Shown: positions 50,670 through 59,828, numbered from the stretch's first letter. The stretch: DNA of 64,000 nt from UBA6522 sp963664945 (GCA_963664945.1 OY761822.1:2542001-2606000); one strand, 5' to 3'. The notes: a model not told the origin generated them from the letters alone. Made by a program: numbers and translations.

Positions 50670-51698
50670 TTACGCCACAATGCCCCCAACGTGCCTGATC
50701 ATCGCAGCCACGCTCGCATCGGCATTCACAATCCGAATCCGGGTCCCGGGATGATTTGCGGCAAATACCCGGAACACCTCATCCGCAAATCCCTGCCCGA
50801 CCTGCCGGACGCCGCGCAGGTCCAGTTCCACTTCCGAGAACCGTTCCAGGTTGTGCAGCAGTCTCCTGGCCTCGGAGCGGGACACGTATTCGGCCTGCAG
50901 GAGTTTGACCATTACACGGGTTTTTTCGAACCGGTAGTCGTAGGCTTGCGGGGCGAATTCTTCGAACACGCGCTCCAGTCGCGTGCGGGAGTCGCGACGG
51001 ATCTCGAAGTTGACGAGGGTGCCCCTTCTGTACCGTGGCGCGGAGACGAAGACGTCATCCTGGACGCGGTTCCACTCCAACTGGATGCGGTGGGATCGAA
51101 GCTGCATCCGGTCTGCCACACGGGAAGTGAAGAAGATGCCCTCGCCGGAGTGCGCCTCGGGCATGGTGGTCGTCTTGCCCTTGATGAGTTCGATCATGGC
51201 TGCTGTCTCGTCGGGCAAATTGAACCTGTCGGCGATGGAGCGAAATACGCCGATGCCCGTCTCCCTGACTTCGAACGACAGCAGTCCGGCTTCCAGTCGC
51301 ACTTCAATGTTGCAATGGTCCGCCCGCGAATGGTCGATCACGTTGTTGAGCATCTCCGTAAGGGCGTAGTGAACGATCTGCTCGACATTCGGGCGAACGT
51401 TTCGCCGCAGGTTCAGCAGGGTGGAGACGCGGTCGTAGACGTCGGCTTCGTCGAGACCCGGGAGCGGCATCCGGGCCGCGAACACTTCCGGTTCGGGAGC
51501 GGCTGAGGCGAGAAAATACCTGGCGCTTCGGGTCGAGCCGGTCTTGACGATCGCGCCGGCGTCAATCAGCGGTCGGAGGTGCAGGTTGACCGCCTGGCGA
51601 GTAACGCCCAGGTGGCTGGCCAGTTCCGTGCTCGTGGCGGATGCTTCGCGCTCCAGGTGGGCGAGGATCGCGTCTCGTGTGGATGGAGGGGAGGGCAT
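50670..51698 (-). CDS. Winged-helix / GHKL-ATPase / STAS-like fusion regulator
   Basis: A 342-residue protein from ATG 51696-51698. Residues 1-65 are an ArsR/MarR-like winged helix (ELASHLGVTRQAVNLHLRPLIDAGAIV). Residues about 100-200 form a GHKL ATPase: the N-box ALTEMLNNVIDHSRA, the G1 box VRETGIGVF and the G2-like SGEGIFFTSRVADRM. The C-terminal ~80 residues (LLQAEYVSRSEARRLLHNLERFSEVELDLRGV...GQGFADEVFRVF) match STAS-like DUF4325. This merges an anti-sigma-type kinase fold with its usual STAS partner and a DNA-binding head, so it may bind DNA in response to nucleotide. Four direct repeats upstream are likely operators. Confidence 0.8.
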   Translation of the reverse strand: MPSPPSTRDAILAHLEREASATSTELASHLGVTRQAVNLHLRPLIDAGAIVKTGSTRSARYFLASAAPEPEVFAARMPLPGLDEADVYDRVSTLLNLRRNVRPNVEQIVHYALTEMLNNVIDHSRADHCNIEVRLEAGLLSFEVRETGIGVFRSIADRFNLPDETAAMIELIKGKTTTMPEAHSGEGIFFTSRVADRMQLRSHRIQLEWNRVQDDVFVSAPRYRRGTLVNFEIRRDSRTRLERVFEEFAPQAYDYRFEKTRVMVKLLQAEYVSRSEARRLLHNLERFSEVELDLRGVRQVGQGFADEVFRVFAANHPGTRIRIVNADASVAAMIRHVGGIVA

Positions 51699-51742
51699 GG
51701 TCCTGGGTGGGCAACTGGTCCTGAAGCGCTGGACGGCCTGCG

Positions 51743-51847
51743 ATTGTCAAGGAATAAGCAAGTGTGCTAATTGAACATTGTCAAGATCGATGGGCATTTT
51801 CCCCAATTGTCAAGTAATAAGCAAGTGTGAAATTTTCAATTGTCAAG
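51743..51847. promoter_or_regulatory. Four-copy ATTGTCAAG operator-like array
   Basis: ATTGTCAAG occurs at 51743, 51777, 51806 and 51839 (spacing 34, 29 and 33 bp, about three helical turns). The first and third copies are extended: the 24-bp blocks at 51743-51766 and 51806-51829 differ at one base. They lie 45-150 bp upstream of the winged-helix/GHKL/STAS gene. Read on the minus strand each copy contains TTGACA. An autoregulatory operator is the simplest explanation. Confidence 0.65.
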
Positions 51848-52145
51848 GCGTAGCAAGAACGCGGACGCAGGACGCGGACTCGCAACGCACCCACTCGTGA
51901 CCCCGCAGATGGCGTATCAGGGGCTGAGAGCTCAGGGGGGTCTTCCTTACGGGGATGGAGGCCCAATGACGCCGATTCGGCACCGCCATGGAGTCGGCCG
52001 GGGACCGATTCACGCCCCTCGGGGGTGCCGCACGGCGATTTCCCGTTCCAAAATCCGGCACGGCCGTCGTCACGACGAAATTCCCACGGCCCCGAAACAT
52101 TCGCCCGGACGAAAATCGTCCTACGGCGCAAGCTCCTGGGAGGGC

Positions 52146-52590
52146 ATGGCCGTTTCGCTGCGTCGCATCATGTCCGAGGCAAGAGTCAATATCGCCGCGA
52201 TCCACTATCATTTCGGCGACCGCCAGGCATTGATCGATGCCTTGGTGGATCGAAGGCTCGGGACTGTCAACGGTGCTCGCCTGAAGCGATTGGCCGAAGC
52301 AAGAGAACGATCCGACCCGGCCGGACTCGAGGATATCGTGCAGGCATTCATGGGGCCCAGCGTCGAGGCCAGCCTGAGCGCGGACTCCGGCTGGCAGCAC
52401 TTTTCACGGTTTCTCGTCTGGCTCGTGAACGATCCGCAAACGACCTCAAGGACACTTCTCAAGAACGTCTATGGCGAGTTGCATCCTCGCTTCCAGGCGG
52501 CGTTCCGCAATCGGCTGCCGCACCTGTCGGCGACGACAACGGCGTCCGGGTCGATTGCCCCTACGCCTATTCCGTATCGGCGTACTACGG
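52146..52590 (+). pseudogene. TetR-family regulator remnant
   Basis: SEARVNIAAIHYHFGDRQALIDALVDRR is the recognition-helix region of a TetR-family DNA-binding domain, followed by a typical ligand domain (AFMGPSVEAS..., GWQHFSRFLVWLVNDPQTTSRTLLKNVYGELHPRFQAAF). The first DNA-binding helix is not intact and the C-terminus runs into the Fic gene on the other strand. It therefore appears to be broken at both ends. Confidence 0.6.
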
Positions 52591-53697
52591 CTTGTCCGGC
52601 ACCGCCGGCGAAGGAGAGATATCGTACCGCGTACCTCGCCCCGCACCCCTGGAAACCATCGCCCCCATGGCGCACAATGCGACGAGGTCGCGCGTGGCCG
52701 TGGTAGCGGGGCACCCGGTAATGGCCATGTACTTTTTCGTGGACATGCCGCCTTCAAACCCACGCCGTCCTTCCCTGAACATTCGTTCAATCGCCTTGAC
52801 CTGCCGCTCGTTCATGGAATCGCGGTGGCGGTCGAAGAACCGGCTCTTGTCCAGGACGAACCCGACCTCCGCGAGGGCAATCTCCTGAGACCGGAGAATT
52901 GCGGCAGTGAAATAATCGGCAAAGCCGTTCATGTCGAGCTTTTCGTTGCGGTCGAATTCCTCGAACGCGTTGTAGTAGGCGTTTCGGGTTTCTTCGATAG
53001 CCGTGGCCAGGCAGGCCAGCGTCGGGCGGCCGAGAGACTGCGAGAGTGCGTGATCCGCGATCGCACGGCCGACGCGCCCGTTGCCGTCGTCGAAGGGGTG
53101 TATGCGCTCGAACCACAGATGTGCGACCGACGCCCGGACCGGCCCGTCCATGTCAACGCTGTCCGCGTTGTACCATTGAAGAAACCGCTCCATTTCGTCG
53201 TTTACGCGACTTGCCGGGGGGGCGGCATAGTGAACGCGTTGGCGTCCGGGAAAACCGCTGACGATGCTCATTTCGCCCGCGCGGTACGCTCCGCGCATCG
53301 CCACGCTGGACAGCGTTTCGGGGACAGCCATGGTTTGCCACGCGCCCAACAGGTCGTGCGTCAGGGGGCGGTCCCAGTTGCGCCGCGTGTCGACAATCAG
53401 GCTCGCCGCGCCTTCCGCTTTCAGGCCGACATTCGTTTTGGCCACCGCCTTGCCGAGGTGTGCCAAAAGAGAGGAACGCACCGAATCGCGGTCCAGATTC
53501 TCCCCCTCTATGGCGCTCGTGGCGATTGCTTCAGAAAGCATGAGCTCGATCGCGGCGTCGTCGCGGCCGTCGTCGCTCATGGCCCACACGCTGCCGGACA
53601 GTCGCTCGGCGGCGCGAAAAAACGCCTCGATGCGGTTCTCCAAGGCACTTTCGTCAATGACGAAGCGCGGCCAGTTCGGATGTTCCCAAGCCCACAT
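52585..53697 (-). CDS. Class II Fic-family AMPylase-like protein
   Basis: A 370-residue protein. The Fic motif HPFDDGNGRVGRA (HPFx(D/E)GNGRxxR) is intact. Upstream, ATSAIEGENLDRD carries an inhibitory (S/T)xxxE(G/N) motif, placing it in class II Fic proteins with an in-cis inhibitory helix. The N-terminal MWAWEHPNWPRF is typical of DUF4172-type Fic proteins. A winged-helix-like C-terminus follows (NERQVKAIERMFREG...STKKYMAITG). It likely transfers AMP to hydroxyl groups on proteins; target unknown. The stop overlaps a TetR remnant. Inverted repeats lie just upstream of its start. Confidence 0.88.
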   Translation of the reverse strand: MWAWEHPNWPRFVIDESALENRIEAFFRAAERLSGSVWAMSDDGRDDAAIELMLSEAIATSAIEGENLDRDSVRSSLLAHLGKAVAKTNVGLKAEGAASLIVDTRRNWDRPLTHDLLGAWQTMAVPETLSSVAMRGAYRAGEMSIVSGFPGRQRVHYAAPPASRVNDEMERFLQWYNADSVDMDGPVRASVAHLWFERIHPFDDGNGRVGRAIADHALSQSLGRPTLACLATAIEETRNAYYNAFEEFDRNEKLDMNGFADYFTAAILRSQEIALAEVGFVLDKSRFFDRHRDSMNERQVKAIERMFREGRRGFEGGMSTKKYMAITGCPATTATRDLVALCAMGAMVSRGAGRGTRYDISPSPAVPDKP

Positions 53698-53715
53698 GAG
53701 GGGATTGTAGACCTA

Positions 53716-53769
53716 AATCGGCCCAAAAACCTCCCATTTGTGGGCCGATTATCGGTTGGAATCGGCCCA
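53716..53769. promoter_or_regulatory. AATCGGCCCA repeats upstream of the Fic gene
   Basis: AATCGGCCCA at 53716-53725 faces its reverse complement at 53741-53750, forming a 10-bp-arm inverted repeat; a third direct copy is at 53760-53769. The group begins about 18 bp before the Fic ATG on the minus strand, a suitable place for a repressor site, possibly bound by the Fic protein's own winged helix. Confidence 0.5.
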
Positions 53770-54260
53770 CCTGCGGCAATTCCCGGGATCGCAACGCGCT
53801 GGTTCTCGATTCGGGCACACGCGTCGTGGCGGTACTGTCCATCCCGAACTTCATGCCATGAGAAGTGTCATCGTCGGTCACGATGTATCCGTGTGCCTGG
53901 TCGAGCGCCTGGCCCCGCGTTTTTCGCCCAACATTTGACTGGGTTGTGCCGCGGGAACACCATCGACCTTCGATCGGACTTCTACGAAATGAGGATTGGC
54001 CCAATGCACATGCCCGCTGGAATCGTCGCCGTTACCGCACTGCTCATTGGCTTGCAGGTTGTCGCCGTTGCCCAGCACGGCCACCCCGTGCGGAACCTGC
54101 GAATGGTTCCAGCGTGGCGCAAGCTTGCATGGAACTAAATTCAGACTCCTGTTATTTCAATAGGTTACGTTGGCGCCATTTAACATAATGCGATTCTCCC
54201 GCGTCGCGTGCGCGGAAAAGTTCCCTGCGCGTCAGCGCAGCGAGCCCGCTGCGAAAACTC
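53770..54260. other. Gene-poor stretch between Fic and DUF6152 genes
   Basis: About 490 bp with no convincing gene. On the minus strand around 53950-54030, SGHVHWANPHFVEVRS faintly resembles the central strand of DUF6152-like proteins, so a degraded copy may have been here. On the plus strand a short frame at 53988-54138 starts like a signal peptide but has no recognised fold. Confidence 0.35.
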
Positions 54261-54680
54261 CTAGCACTGATCCCTGTCGCTATGCTTGGAGAGGCTGGTC
54301 GTGCCGTCGAAGTCGTAATAGGTATAGGCCGCTTCGCCGTTCATGTAGATGCAGTGAACCTTGATTTCCGCCCTGTCAGGGTGCAGTCGGCCCAATATGT
54401 CAATCTCGTCACCCACCGATAGCGTGTTCTCGTCAAACCCCAGGCGACGGTTCCGATTGGGTGTTGCCAGCACCAGGTCCCAGGTCTGGCCTTCGCTGTC
54501 GGTTGCAACCAACTCATCATGCGCGGCGCCCAAATGGAGCTCGGTAACCACCAGGGTCGCTTCTATGTCGTTGGTATAGCCTGTCCAGCCATGATGCGCC
54601 AAGGCAAATGTGGAAATCGACAAGAGAGAGAGGACCGTCAGTAACGGCAACGGAGAACCACTACGTAAGATATTGGCCAT
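54261..54680 (-). CDS. Secreted DUF6152-family protein
   Basis: A 139-residue protein from ATG 54678-54680. A signal peptide (PLLTVLSLLSISTFALA) is followed directly by HHGWTGY, the DUF6152 signature after cleavage, then a small beta-rich domain (QTWDLVLATPNRNRRLGFDENTLSVGDEIDILG). The family is exported and has no proven function. A second member is at 61002-61379. A miniature transposable element is inserted about 80 bp upstream of its start. Confidence 0.78.
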   Translation of the reverse strand: MANILRSGSPLPLLTVLSLLSISTFALAHHGWTGYTNDIEATLVVTELHLGAAHDELVATDSEGQTWDLVLATPNRNRRLGFDENTLSVGDEIDILGRLHPDRAEIKVHCIYMNGEAAYTYYDFDGTTSLSKHSDRDQC

Positions 54681-54761
54681 GATAACCACCTGTTCGGAGA
54701 TAGAGGTACCAATCAATGATATCCCAGATTTCGCACCGGTACCCAATCGACCCCACTTGCG

Positions 54762-54883
54762 CAGCAATTCCCGCTAACGACGCTCGCTCATCCGTCTTGG
54801 CCCGAATAAACGGCGAAATTCGCCATTGGGGCGTGATCCTGGAGGCGATTGCCGGGTCTCTCGGCGCTTAGCGGGAATTGCTG
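54762..54883. mobile_element. Miniature inverted-repeat element, copy 2 (122 bp)
   Basis: The same 16-bp perfect terminal repeats as copy 1 (54762-54777 and 54868-54883) and the same core GGCGAAATTCGCC. The flanks are a perfect 9-bp direct repeat, CCACTTGCG at 54753-54761 and 54884-54892, i.e. a target-site duplication. It carries no gene. It is placed upstream of the DUF6152 gene and downstream of nothing on the other side, so it could influence either promoter region. Confidence 0.9.
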
Positions 54884-55168
54884 CCACTTGCGCGCCTGCG
54901 TGGCGTTCGATTCTTCCCGGCAACCGGCAAGACAATCGGAAACTGAACAGAATCGATACAAAGTGGACCTTCAGCCCCATGGTGTATGTGTTTCCATGGA
55001 AACTCGTACTCGTACATCTGGATGCCGGGCTGCCAGCGCCAGGCGCGCTCCAGGCGAACCGGCGATGTAGACATGACCGGACCCGTCGCGACGATCGTAT
55101 TGATTTGCGGAAGTAGGCTGCCTGCTGGTCTTATAGACTAGGGGGGGAATTTGCGTGCGCGAAGGGTG

Positions 55169-55714
55169 ATGGAGAGCAAGCAGTCGCCGGTTTCAGCGGC
55201 CTTCGTGGAACACCAGGCATTCCTGAAGAGGTTTGTCGCGCGATATTTTTCCAATCGCCAGGATATTGAAGATGTCGTCCAGGACGCCTATCTGCGCGCG
55301 TACGCCGCTGAAGCTTCGCAGGAAATAGCAGCGCCGAAAGCCTATCTCTTCCGCATTGCCAGAAACGTCGCGTTGAACAAGCTCGCGAAGAAATCCAGGC
55401 AAATCACCGATTATCTTGAGGAAGCCAGTTCTTCGACGGTCAAGGATACAGCGCCATCGCCGGATCAGGAGTTGGCCGCCCAGGAACTATTGGGGCTCTA
55501 TTGCCAAGCGATAGCGACACTTTCGGAAAAGTGCCGCGAGGTGTACCTCCTGCGAAAGGTGTACGGCCTCTCGCACAAGGAAATCGCTTCAAGAATATCG
55601 CTATCGGTCAGTTCGGTGGAGAAATATCTGCGCCAGGGAGTTCTGATTTGTGACGCGTTTGTCCGAAAAAACGAAAGGCCGCGTACTCCAACGTACAAGG
55701 GAAATTCTCGCTAA
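55169..55714 (+). CDS. FecI-type ECF sigma factor
   Basis: A 181-residue sigma-70 family member from ATG 55169 (a GTG at 55151 is possible). Region 2 reads RFVARYFSNRQDIEDVVQDAYLRAYA and APKAYLFRIARNVALNKLAK; region 4 reads LSEKCREVYLLRKVYGLSHKEIASRISLSVSSVEKYLRQGV. It is followed after about 20 bp by a FecR gene and then a TonB receptor carrying an STN domain, which together form a cell-surface signalling system. It should direct transcription of the downstream receptor when the ligand is bound. Confidence 0.88.
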   Translation: MESKQSPVSAAFVEHQAFLKRFVARYFSNRQDIEDVVQDAYLRAYAAEASQEIAAPKAYLFRIARNVALNKLAKKSRQITDYLEEASSSTVKDTAPSPDQELAAQELLGLYCQAIATLSEKCREVYLLRKVYGLSHKEIASRISLSVSSVEKYLRQGVLICDAFVRKNERPRTPTYKGNSR

Positions 55715-55736
55715 CGAATAGTGGGTTATTGCAGTA

Positions 55737-56813
55737 ATGAAGAAGGTTATTGACTTTCCGGACGGATCCACGATAGAGCAGCAGGCAGCCGAGTGGTTGA
55801 TCAGGCTCGATGGCGATCAGGTCCTGTTACCCGAGGAGCGCCGGAGTCTGAGACGATGGATGGCCCGAAGTCCGGCACATCGCGAACATTTATTCAGGCT
55901 CGCTGAACTCTGGAGCGACATGAACGTGCTCAACGAGCTTGCGGTGCCGCTCGATCACGTAGTCCAGGTCGAGAATAGCCGGCGACGCTGGCTGAGACCG
56001 GCTTCGCTCGTTGCCGCGGCGGGCGCGGTGGTCGTCGCAGTCGGTCTCGCAGTCCTGATCGGAGGCGGCTCCCCGCTTGATTCGAACGGGCTCTACGCGA
56101 CGGCCGTCGGACAGCAGCAATTGATCGCCTTGTCCGACGGCTCTACCGTCAACCTCAACACCGACTCCCAGATCAGAGTCGCTTATGGGGACGAGTATCG
56201 GGACATCCATCTGCTACGTGGAGAAGCTCACTTTTCCGTCGCTGAGAACCGCGAAATACCATTCAGGGTTGCAGTCGGCAACGGTCGTATTCGCGCGCTG
56301 GGCACGGCCTTCTCTGTCTATATTCGAAACGGCTCCGTTGATGTCACTGTGAGCGAGGGAAGTGTCGTTCTCGAAAGAGTCGTCTCGTCCGGCGCATCGC
56401 TCGAATCCGGTACCGGTGGGCGAATCCCCGCGGTGGAAGGGCCTATCAGGGAACTGGGCACACTGAGGGCTGGACAAGTGGCGACGATCCCGAGCCTGGT
56501 GAGAGATCCGGACGTTTCGGAGAGTTTGCGCAACTTCGTCAGCATTGAACCCCCGGAATTGCAGAGGCGATTGTCCTGGACCGAAGGGGTATTGCTCTTC
56601 ACGGGCGAGGCTCTTGAAGACGTCGTGAGTGAAATCGGCCGCTACACGATGGCGGAAATCGAATTCACCGACCCTGAGGTCGGCGCAATACGAATCGGCG
56701 GCCGATTCCCAGTAGGAGAAACGGAGACAATGTTTGAAACGCTGGAGAGTGCGTTCGGACTAAGCGTCACCTATGTGTCTGAGGATCATGTACTGATATC
56801 GGCCGGAGATTGA
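55737..56813 (+). CDS. FecR-type anti-sigma transmembrane regulator
   Basis: A 358-residue protein. N-terminal cytoplasmic DUF4880 domain (AAEWLIRLDGDQVLLPEERRSLRRWMARSPAHREHLFRL), one membrane helix (about residues 84-104, ASLVAAAGAVVVAVGLAVLIGG), then the periplasmic FecR domain (TAVGQQQLIALSDGSTVNLNTDSQIRV) and a C-terminal STN-like region (LSWTEGVLLFTGEALEDVVSEIGRY). It relays the signal from the receptor to the sigma factor. It lies 22 bp after fecI-like and 6 bp before the receptor gene. Confidence 0.88.
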   Translation: MKKVIDFPDGSTIEQQAAEWLIRLDGDQVLLPEERRSLRRWMARSPAHREHLFRLAELWSDMNVLNELAVPLDHVVQVENSRRRWLRPASLVAAAGAVVVAVGLAVLIGGGSPLDSNGLYATAVGQQQLIALSDGSTVNLNTDSQIRVAYGDEYRDIHLLRGEAHFSVAENREIPFRVAVGNGRIRALGTAFSVYIRNGSVDVTVSEGSVVLERVVSSGASLESGTGGRIPAVEGPIRELGTLRAGQVATIPSLVRDPDVSESLRNFVSIEPPELQRRLSWTEGVLLFTGEALEDVVSEIGRYTMAEIEFTDPEVGAIRIGGRFPVGETETMFETLESAFGLSVTYVSEDHVLISAGD

Positions 56814-56819
56814 CAGTCC

Positions 56820-59800
56820 GTGGCGAGCGTCCCGCACCAGGCAGTGACGGAGCTGGTCAGCCGGTTGAATTGCGGGTTTGCCAGTCTTGTCGGTCTTCTG
56901 TTTAGCAAGGCCGTCAAAAGGGTTTCAGAAAGCAGGGGGGAGAGCAGTCAGTCCAGAGGGTGGCTTGACAACCGTCCGGCAGGGATTTGCAGGGTGATGA
57001 CTTTGGCTGTGCTTGTGGCCGCAGCCGCGGCGCAAGGCCAGGATACCGAACCGGAATACGACATCCACCTGCCCGAGCAGGACGCGACGAGCGCGCTTGA
57101 ACAGCTCGCGGAGCAAACCGGGGCCTTAGCGCTTTTTCCCTATGACCTGGCAGCAGGTCGAACAACCAATGCCGTCGTTGGGCGATTCACACTTCCGGAC
57201 GCGCTGGAGTTGTTGCTGACTGATACTGGACTTTCCGGCGGCCTTTCCGAGAAACGCGTGATCAGCATCAGCGCAATTGCGGCGGCTGAAAGCGCGGAAG
57301 AGGTCGCAATTGTGGAACGGGAGAATGGTGGAATGGGAACTTCAAACAACAATGGCGTACTGGCTGCGGTGCTTGGTTTCTTCGTTGGAGTCGGCAGTGC
57401 ACAGCAGGTATCGGCGCAGGAGGATGGCCAGGTACAGGCTCGGGTGCTGGAAGAAGTTGTGGTCACGGCGCGCAAGCGCGAAGAATCGCTGATCGATGTG
57501 CCGGTCGCGATTTCAGCCTTCACCGAGGATGCCCTTCTGGAAGCCGGCATAGATGAGATGGGCGACGTCCTCGACAACACGGCGGGCATGGTCTACAACG
57601 AACGGGACGGCAATCGCTCCCAGGCCTATCCGGGCGTCCGCGGAATCAAGAATTTCGTCGGCGGGGGCACGGCCAGGGTTTCGACGTTTGTCGACTCAAT
57701 GCCCGTTGCAGGTCCGCAAGCCTCGATCCAGTTTGTCGATGTCGCGGGTGTCGAAGTCTATCGTGGGCCGCAGAGTGCCGTGTTCGGCCGATCCGTATTC
57801 GCCGGCGCGATCAACTACATCCTGCGCCAGCCGTCCTTGGATGAACAGGCAGGCGCGATAAACGGCCAATTGGGAGAGGATGGCCGATCCCTCCTGAGCG
57901 GCTGGTATTCCACTCCCATCGTGGAAGATACCGTCGGCCTCTACGTGTCGGCATCGACAGACTCATATGATGGCCCGGGTGGTGTGCTGTCCACGGACGG
58001 CTACAAGATGGGTAACCGCGATACCACTTACTACAGTGCGGCCCTTTCGTTCGAGCCGACCGACAATTTCACAATGACCTTTCGCGCCACCCATACCATG
58101 CTTGATGACGGTCCCGCGCCGGACTACAACCTGGACCCGGCCGGTGATCGCAATATTGTCCTGTCTCCTACGCCCGGAATGGCTCCACTCTATTCTGGTG
58201 AACTCGACTACGTGGAAGATGCTCCGCTGCGTAGAAACTTCTGCTACAACGAAGGGTTGCCGGACCAGAATTGCATACGCGACCCGGGTTGGGAACTGGA
58301 GCGCAACCGCCTCGCCTTCGATGCGAGTCTCGGCCTTGACAATGGCCACACCCTGACTTTCAGGGCGTTCGATTCGGACGACTTCGTCTTCAGTCACGAC
58401 GACCAGGACAACACCGACGAAGCCTTTGGCCCCATGTCTGTCGTGAATATGGGTGGCGAAACTGCCATCGACGAACAATATGTCGAGGTGGTCTGGACTT
58501 CTCCCGACGATCGGCGCTTGCGCTACACCGTAGGTGTATCGGCATACGATTACTACCGGTACGGAGAGAACTACTTCATCCACCCATCGGCAACAATCGA
58601 CGGCATGGGTTCGGCTCCCGGTATCGGAACCACGGATGTGAGTTATTCCGGTGTCTTTGCAGGTGTCTTCTACGATCTGACCGACAACCTGACCGTCTCG
58701 CTCGAAGGGCGTCAGCAGGAAGACGCCATTGTCGCCAACGACCCGAATCCCAACGACGATAACGTGCCGGAGTCGATTTCCGACACCTTCCTGCCTCGTT
58801 TGGCCATCAACTATGCAGTCAGCGACACGCTGAACCTTTACGCCCAATTCGCAGAGGGAGTGCAACCCGCTACCATCAACACCCAGGCTGTCGGGACGCA
58901 GCAGCGCGCCATTGCCGCCGCATTCGAGGGGCTGGTCGTGGACGGTATCACCTATTCTTCCCAGGTTCCCTTCCTTGATGATGTCCTGGCGGTGGATGAG
59001 GAGGTGCTCACCAGCTACGAAGTTGGCCTGAAGGGAACTTTCCTGGAAGGTCGCCTGAACCTTGCAGCCGCCCTGTTCAGCATTGAAACGGATGGTTATG
59101 CGGAAAATGCCAACCTCTTTTTCTTCCCCGAAGGCTCGGACTCCAATAGCGTGCTGAACGCATTGGAAGCGGTGGGGATGGCCACGGGCAACGGCTTGTT
59201 GCAAAACCTGTCGGATACTTCTGTCCGGGTGAGAGGTTCGGTGAACATAGCCGACGTAAAGTCGAGTGGCCTTGAACTTGAGGGCGCCTACCTGCTGGGC
59301 GAAAACTGGGAATTCTCCGGTCATTTCACGCAACTCAATAGCAGTTTCGGTACCGGCTGCGCTCCCATCGGAGCTGACTTCGGTTTGCAACTTCAGGACC
59401 TGGTGTTGGCGAGCGGCGGCACGATGGCCTGTACCGACATAAGCGGTAACGACTTCCCCTTTATCCCGCCGATACAGTACGGACTGGCAGCGACCTATCG
59501 AGATCAGTTGGCGAACGGCTGGGACTGGTTTGGCCGGCTGGACATGCGCTACGAAGACGAGCAGTACATGGACTGGTTTGAGGCCGGGTGGCTGCCTGCT
59601 TCCACCAAGCTGAATTTCCGCGCGGGTATCAGTACCGGGAGATTGAGGGCCGAGTTCTACATGGTGAACCTTACGGACGACAGAACGCCGCTCGGGGCCC
59701 AGTATGAGCCCGACCGAAAGGAAGTGGCCAACTTCACCGGCAACAGGGGACCTACCAACACTACCGGCCTGAATGTTGCGCTTGCCTACCCGAGAGAAAC

Positions 59801-59828
59801 TGGACTAAGGTTCAGTCTCAACTTCTGA
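56820..59828 (+). CDS. TonB-dependent transducer receptor with STN domain
   Basis: A 1002-residue outer-membrane receptor from GTG 56820. A hydrophobic segment (ICRVMTLAVLVAAAAAQGQ) starts the export signal, followed by an STN domain (YDIHLPEQDATSALEQLAEQTGALALFPYDL, about residues 79-155) that contacts FecR. A second signal-like segment (AAVLGFFVGVGSAQQVSAQ) precedes the TonB box (LEEVVVTARKREES), the plug (GVRGIKNFVGGGTARVSTF) and the barrel, ending GLRFSLNF. Long N-terminal leader residues make the precise start uncertain. The ligand is unknown. It is the probable target of the adjacent FecI-like sigma. Confidence 0.88.
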   Translation: MASVPHQAVTELVSRLNCGFASLVGLLFSKAVKRVSESRGESSQSRGWLDNRPAGICRVMTLAVLVAAAAAQGQDTEPEYDIHLPEQDATSALEQLAEQTGALALFPYDLAAGRTTNAVVGRFTLPDALELLLTDTGLSGGLSEKRVISISAIAAAESAEEVAIVERENGGMGTSNNNGVLAAVLGFFVGVGSAQQVSAQEDGQVQARVLEEVVVTARKREESLIDVPVAISAFTEDALLEAGIDEMGDVLDNTAGMVYNERDGNRSQAYPGVRGIKNFVGGGTARVSTFVDSMPVAGPQASIQFVDVAGVEVYRGPQSAVFGRSVFAGAINYILRQPSLDEQAGAINGQLGEDGRSLLSGWYSTPIVEDTVGLYVSASTDSYDGPGGVLSTDGYKMGNRDTTYYSAALSFEPTDNFTMTFRATHTMLDDGPAPDYNLDPAGDRNIVLSPTPGMAPLYSGELDYVEDAPLRRNFCYNEGLPDQNCIRDPGWELERNRLAFDASLGLDNGHTLTFRAFDSDDFVFSHDDQDNTDEAFGPMSVVNMGGETAIDEQYVEVVWTSPDDRRLRYTVGVSAYDYYRYGENYFIHPSATIDGMGSAPGIGTTDVSYSGVFAGVFYDLTDNLTVSLEGRQQEDAIVANDPNPNDDNVPESISDTFLPRLAINYAVSDTLNLYAQFAEGVQPATINTQAVGTQQRAIAAAFEGLVVDGITYSSQVPFLDDVLAVDEEVLTSYEVGLKGTFLEGRLNLAAALFSIETDGYAENANLFFFPEGSDSNSVLNALEAVGMATGNGLLQNLSDTSVRVRGSVNIADVKSSGLELEGAYLLGENWEFSGHFTQLNSSFGTGCAPIGADFGLQLQDLVLASGGTMACTDISGNDFPFIPPIQYGLAATYRDQLANGWDWFGRLDMRYEDEQYMDWFEAGWLPASTKLNFRAGISTGRLRAEFYMVNLTDDRTPLGAQYEPDRKEVANFTGNRGPTNTTGLNVALAYPRETGLRFSLNF

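Noticed and set aside
51743..51847. Repeats as a CRISPR or plasmid-type iteron origin
   Set aside because: Short 9-bp units with unequal partial extensions and no cas or rep gene nearby; an operator fits better.
57963..59390. Long minus-strand open frame opposite the STN receptor
   Set aside because: No homology; antisense of conserved beta-barrel coding sequence.
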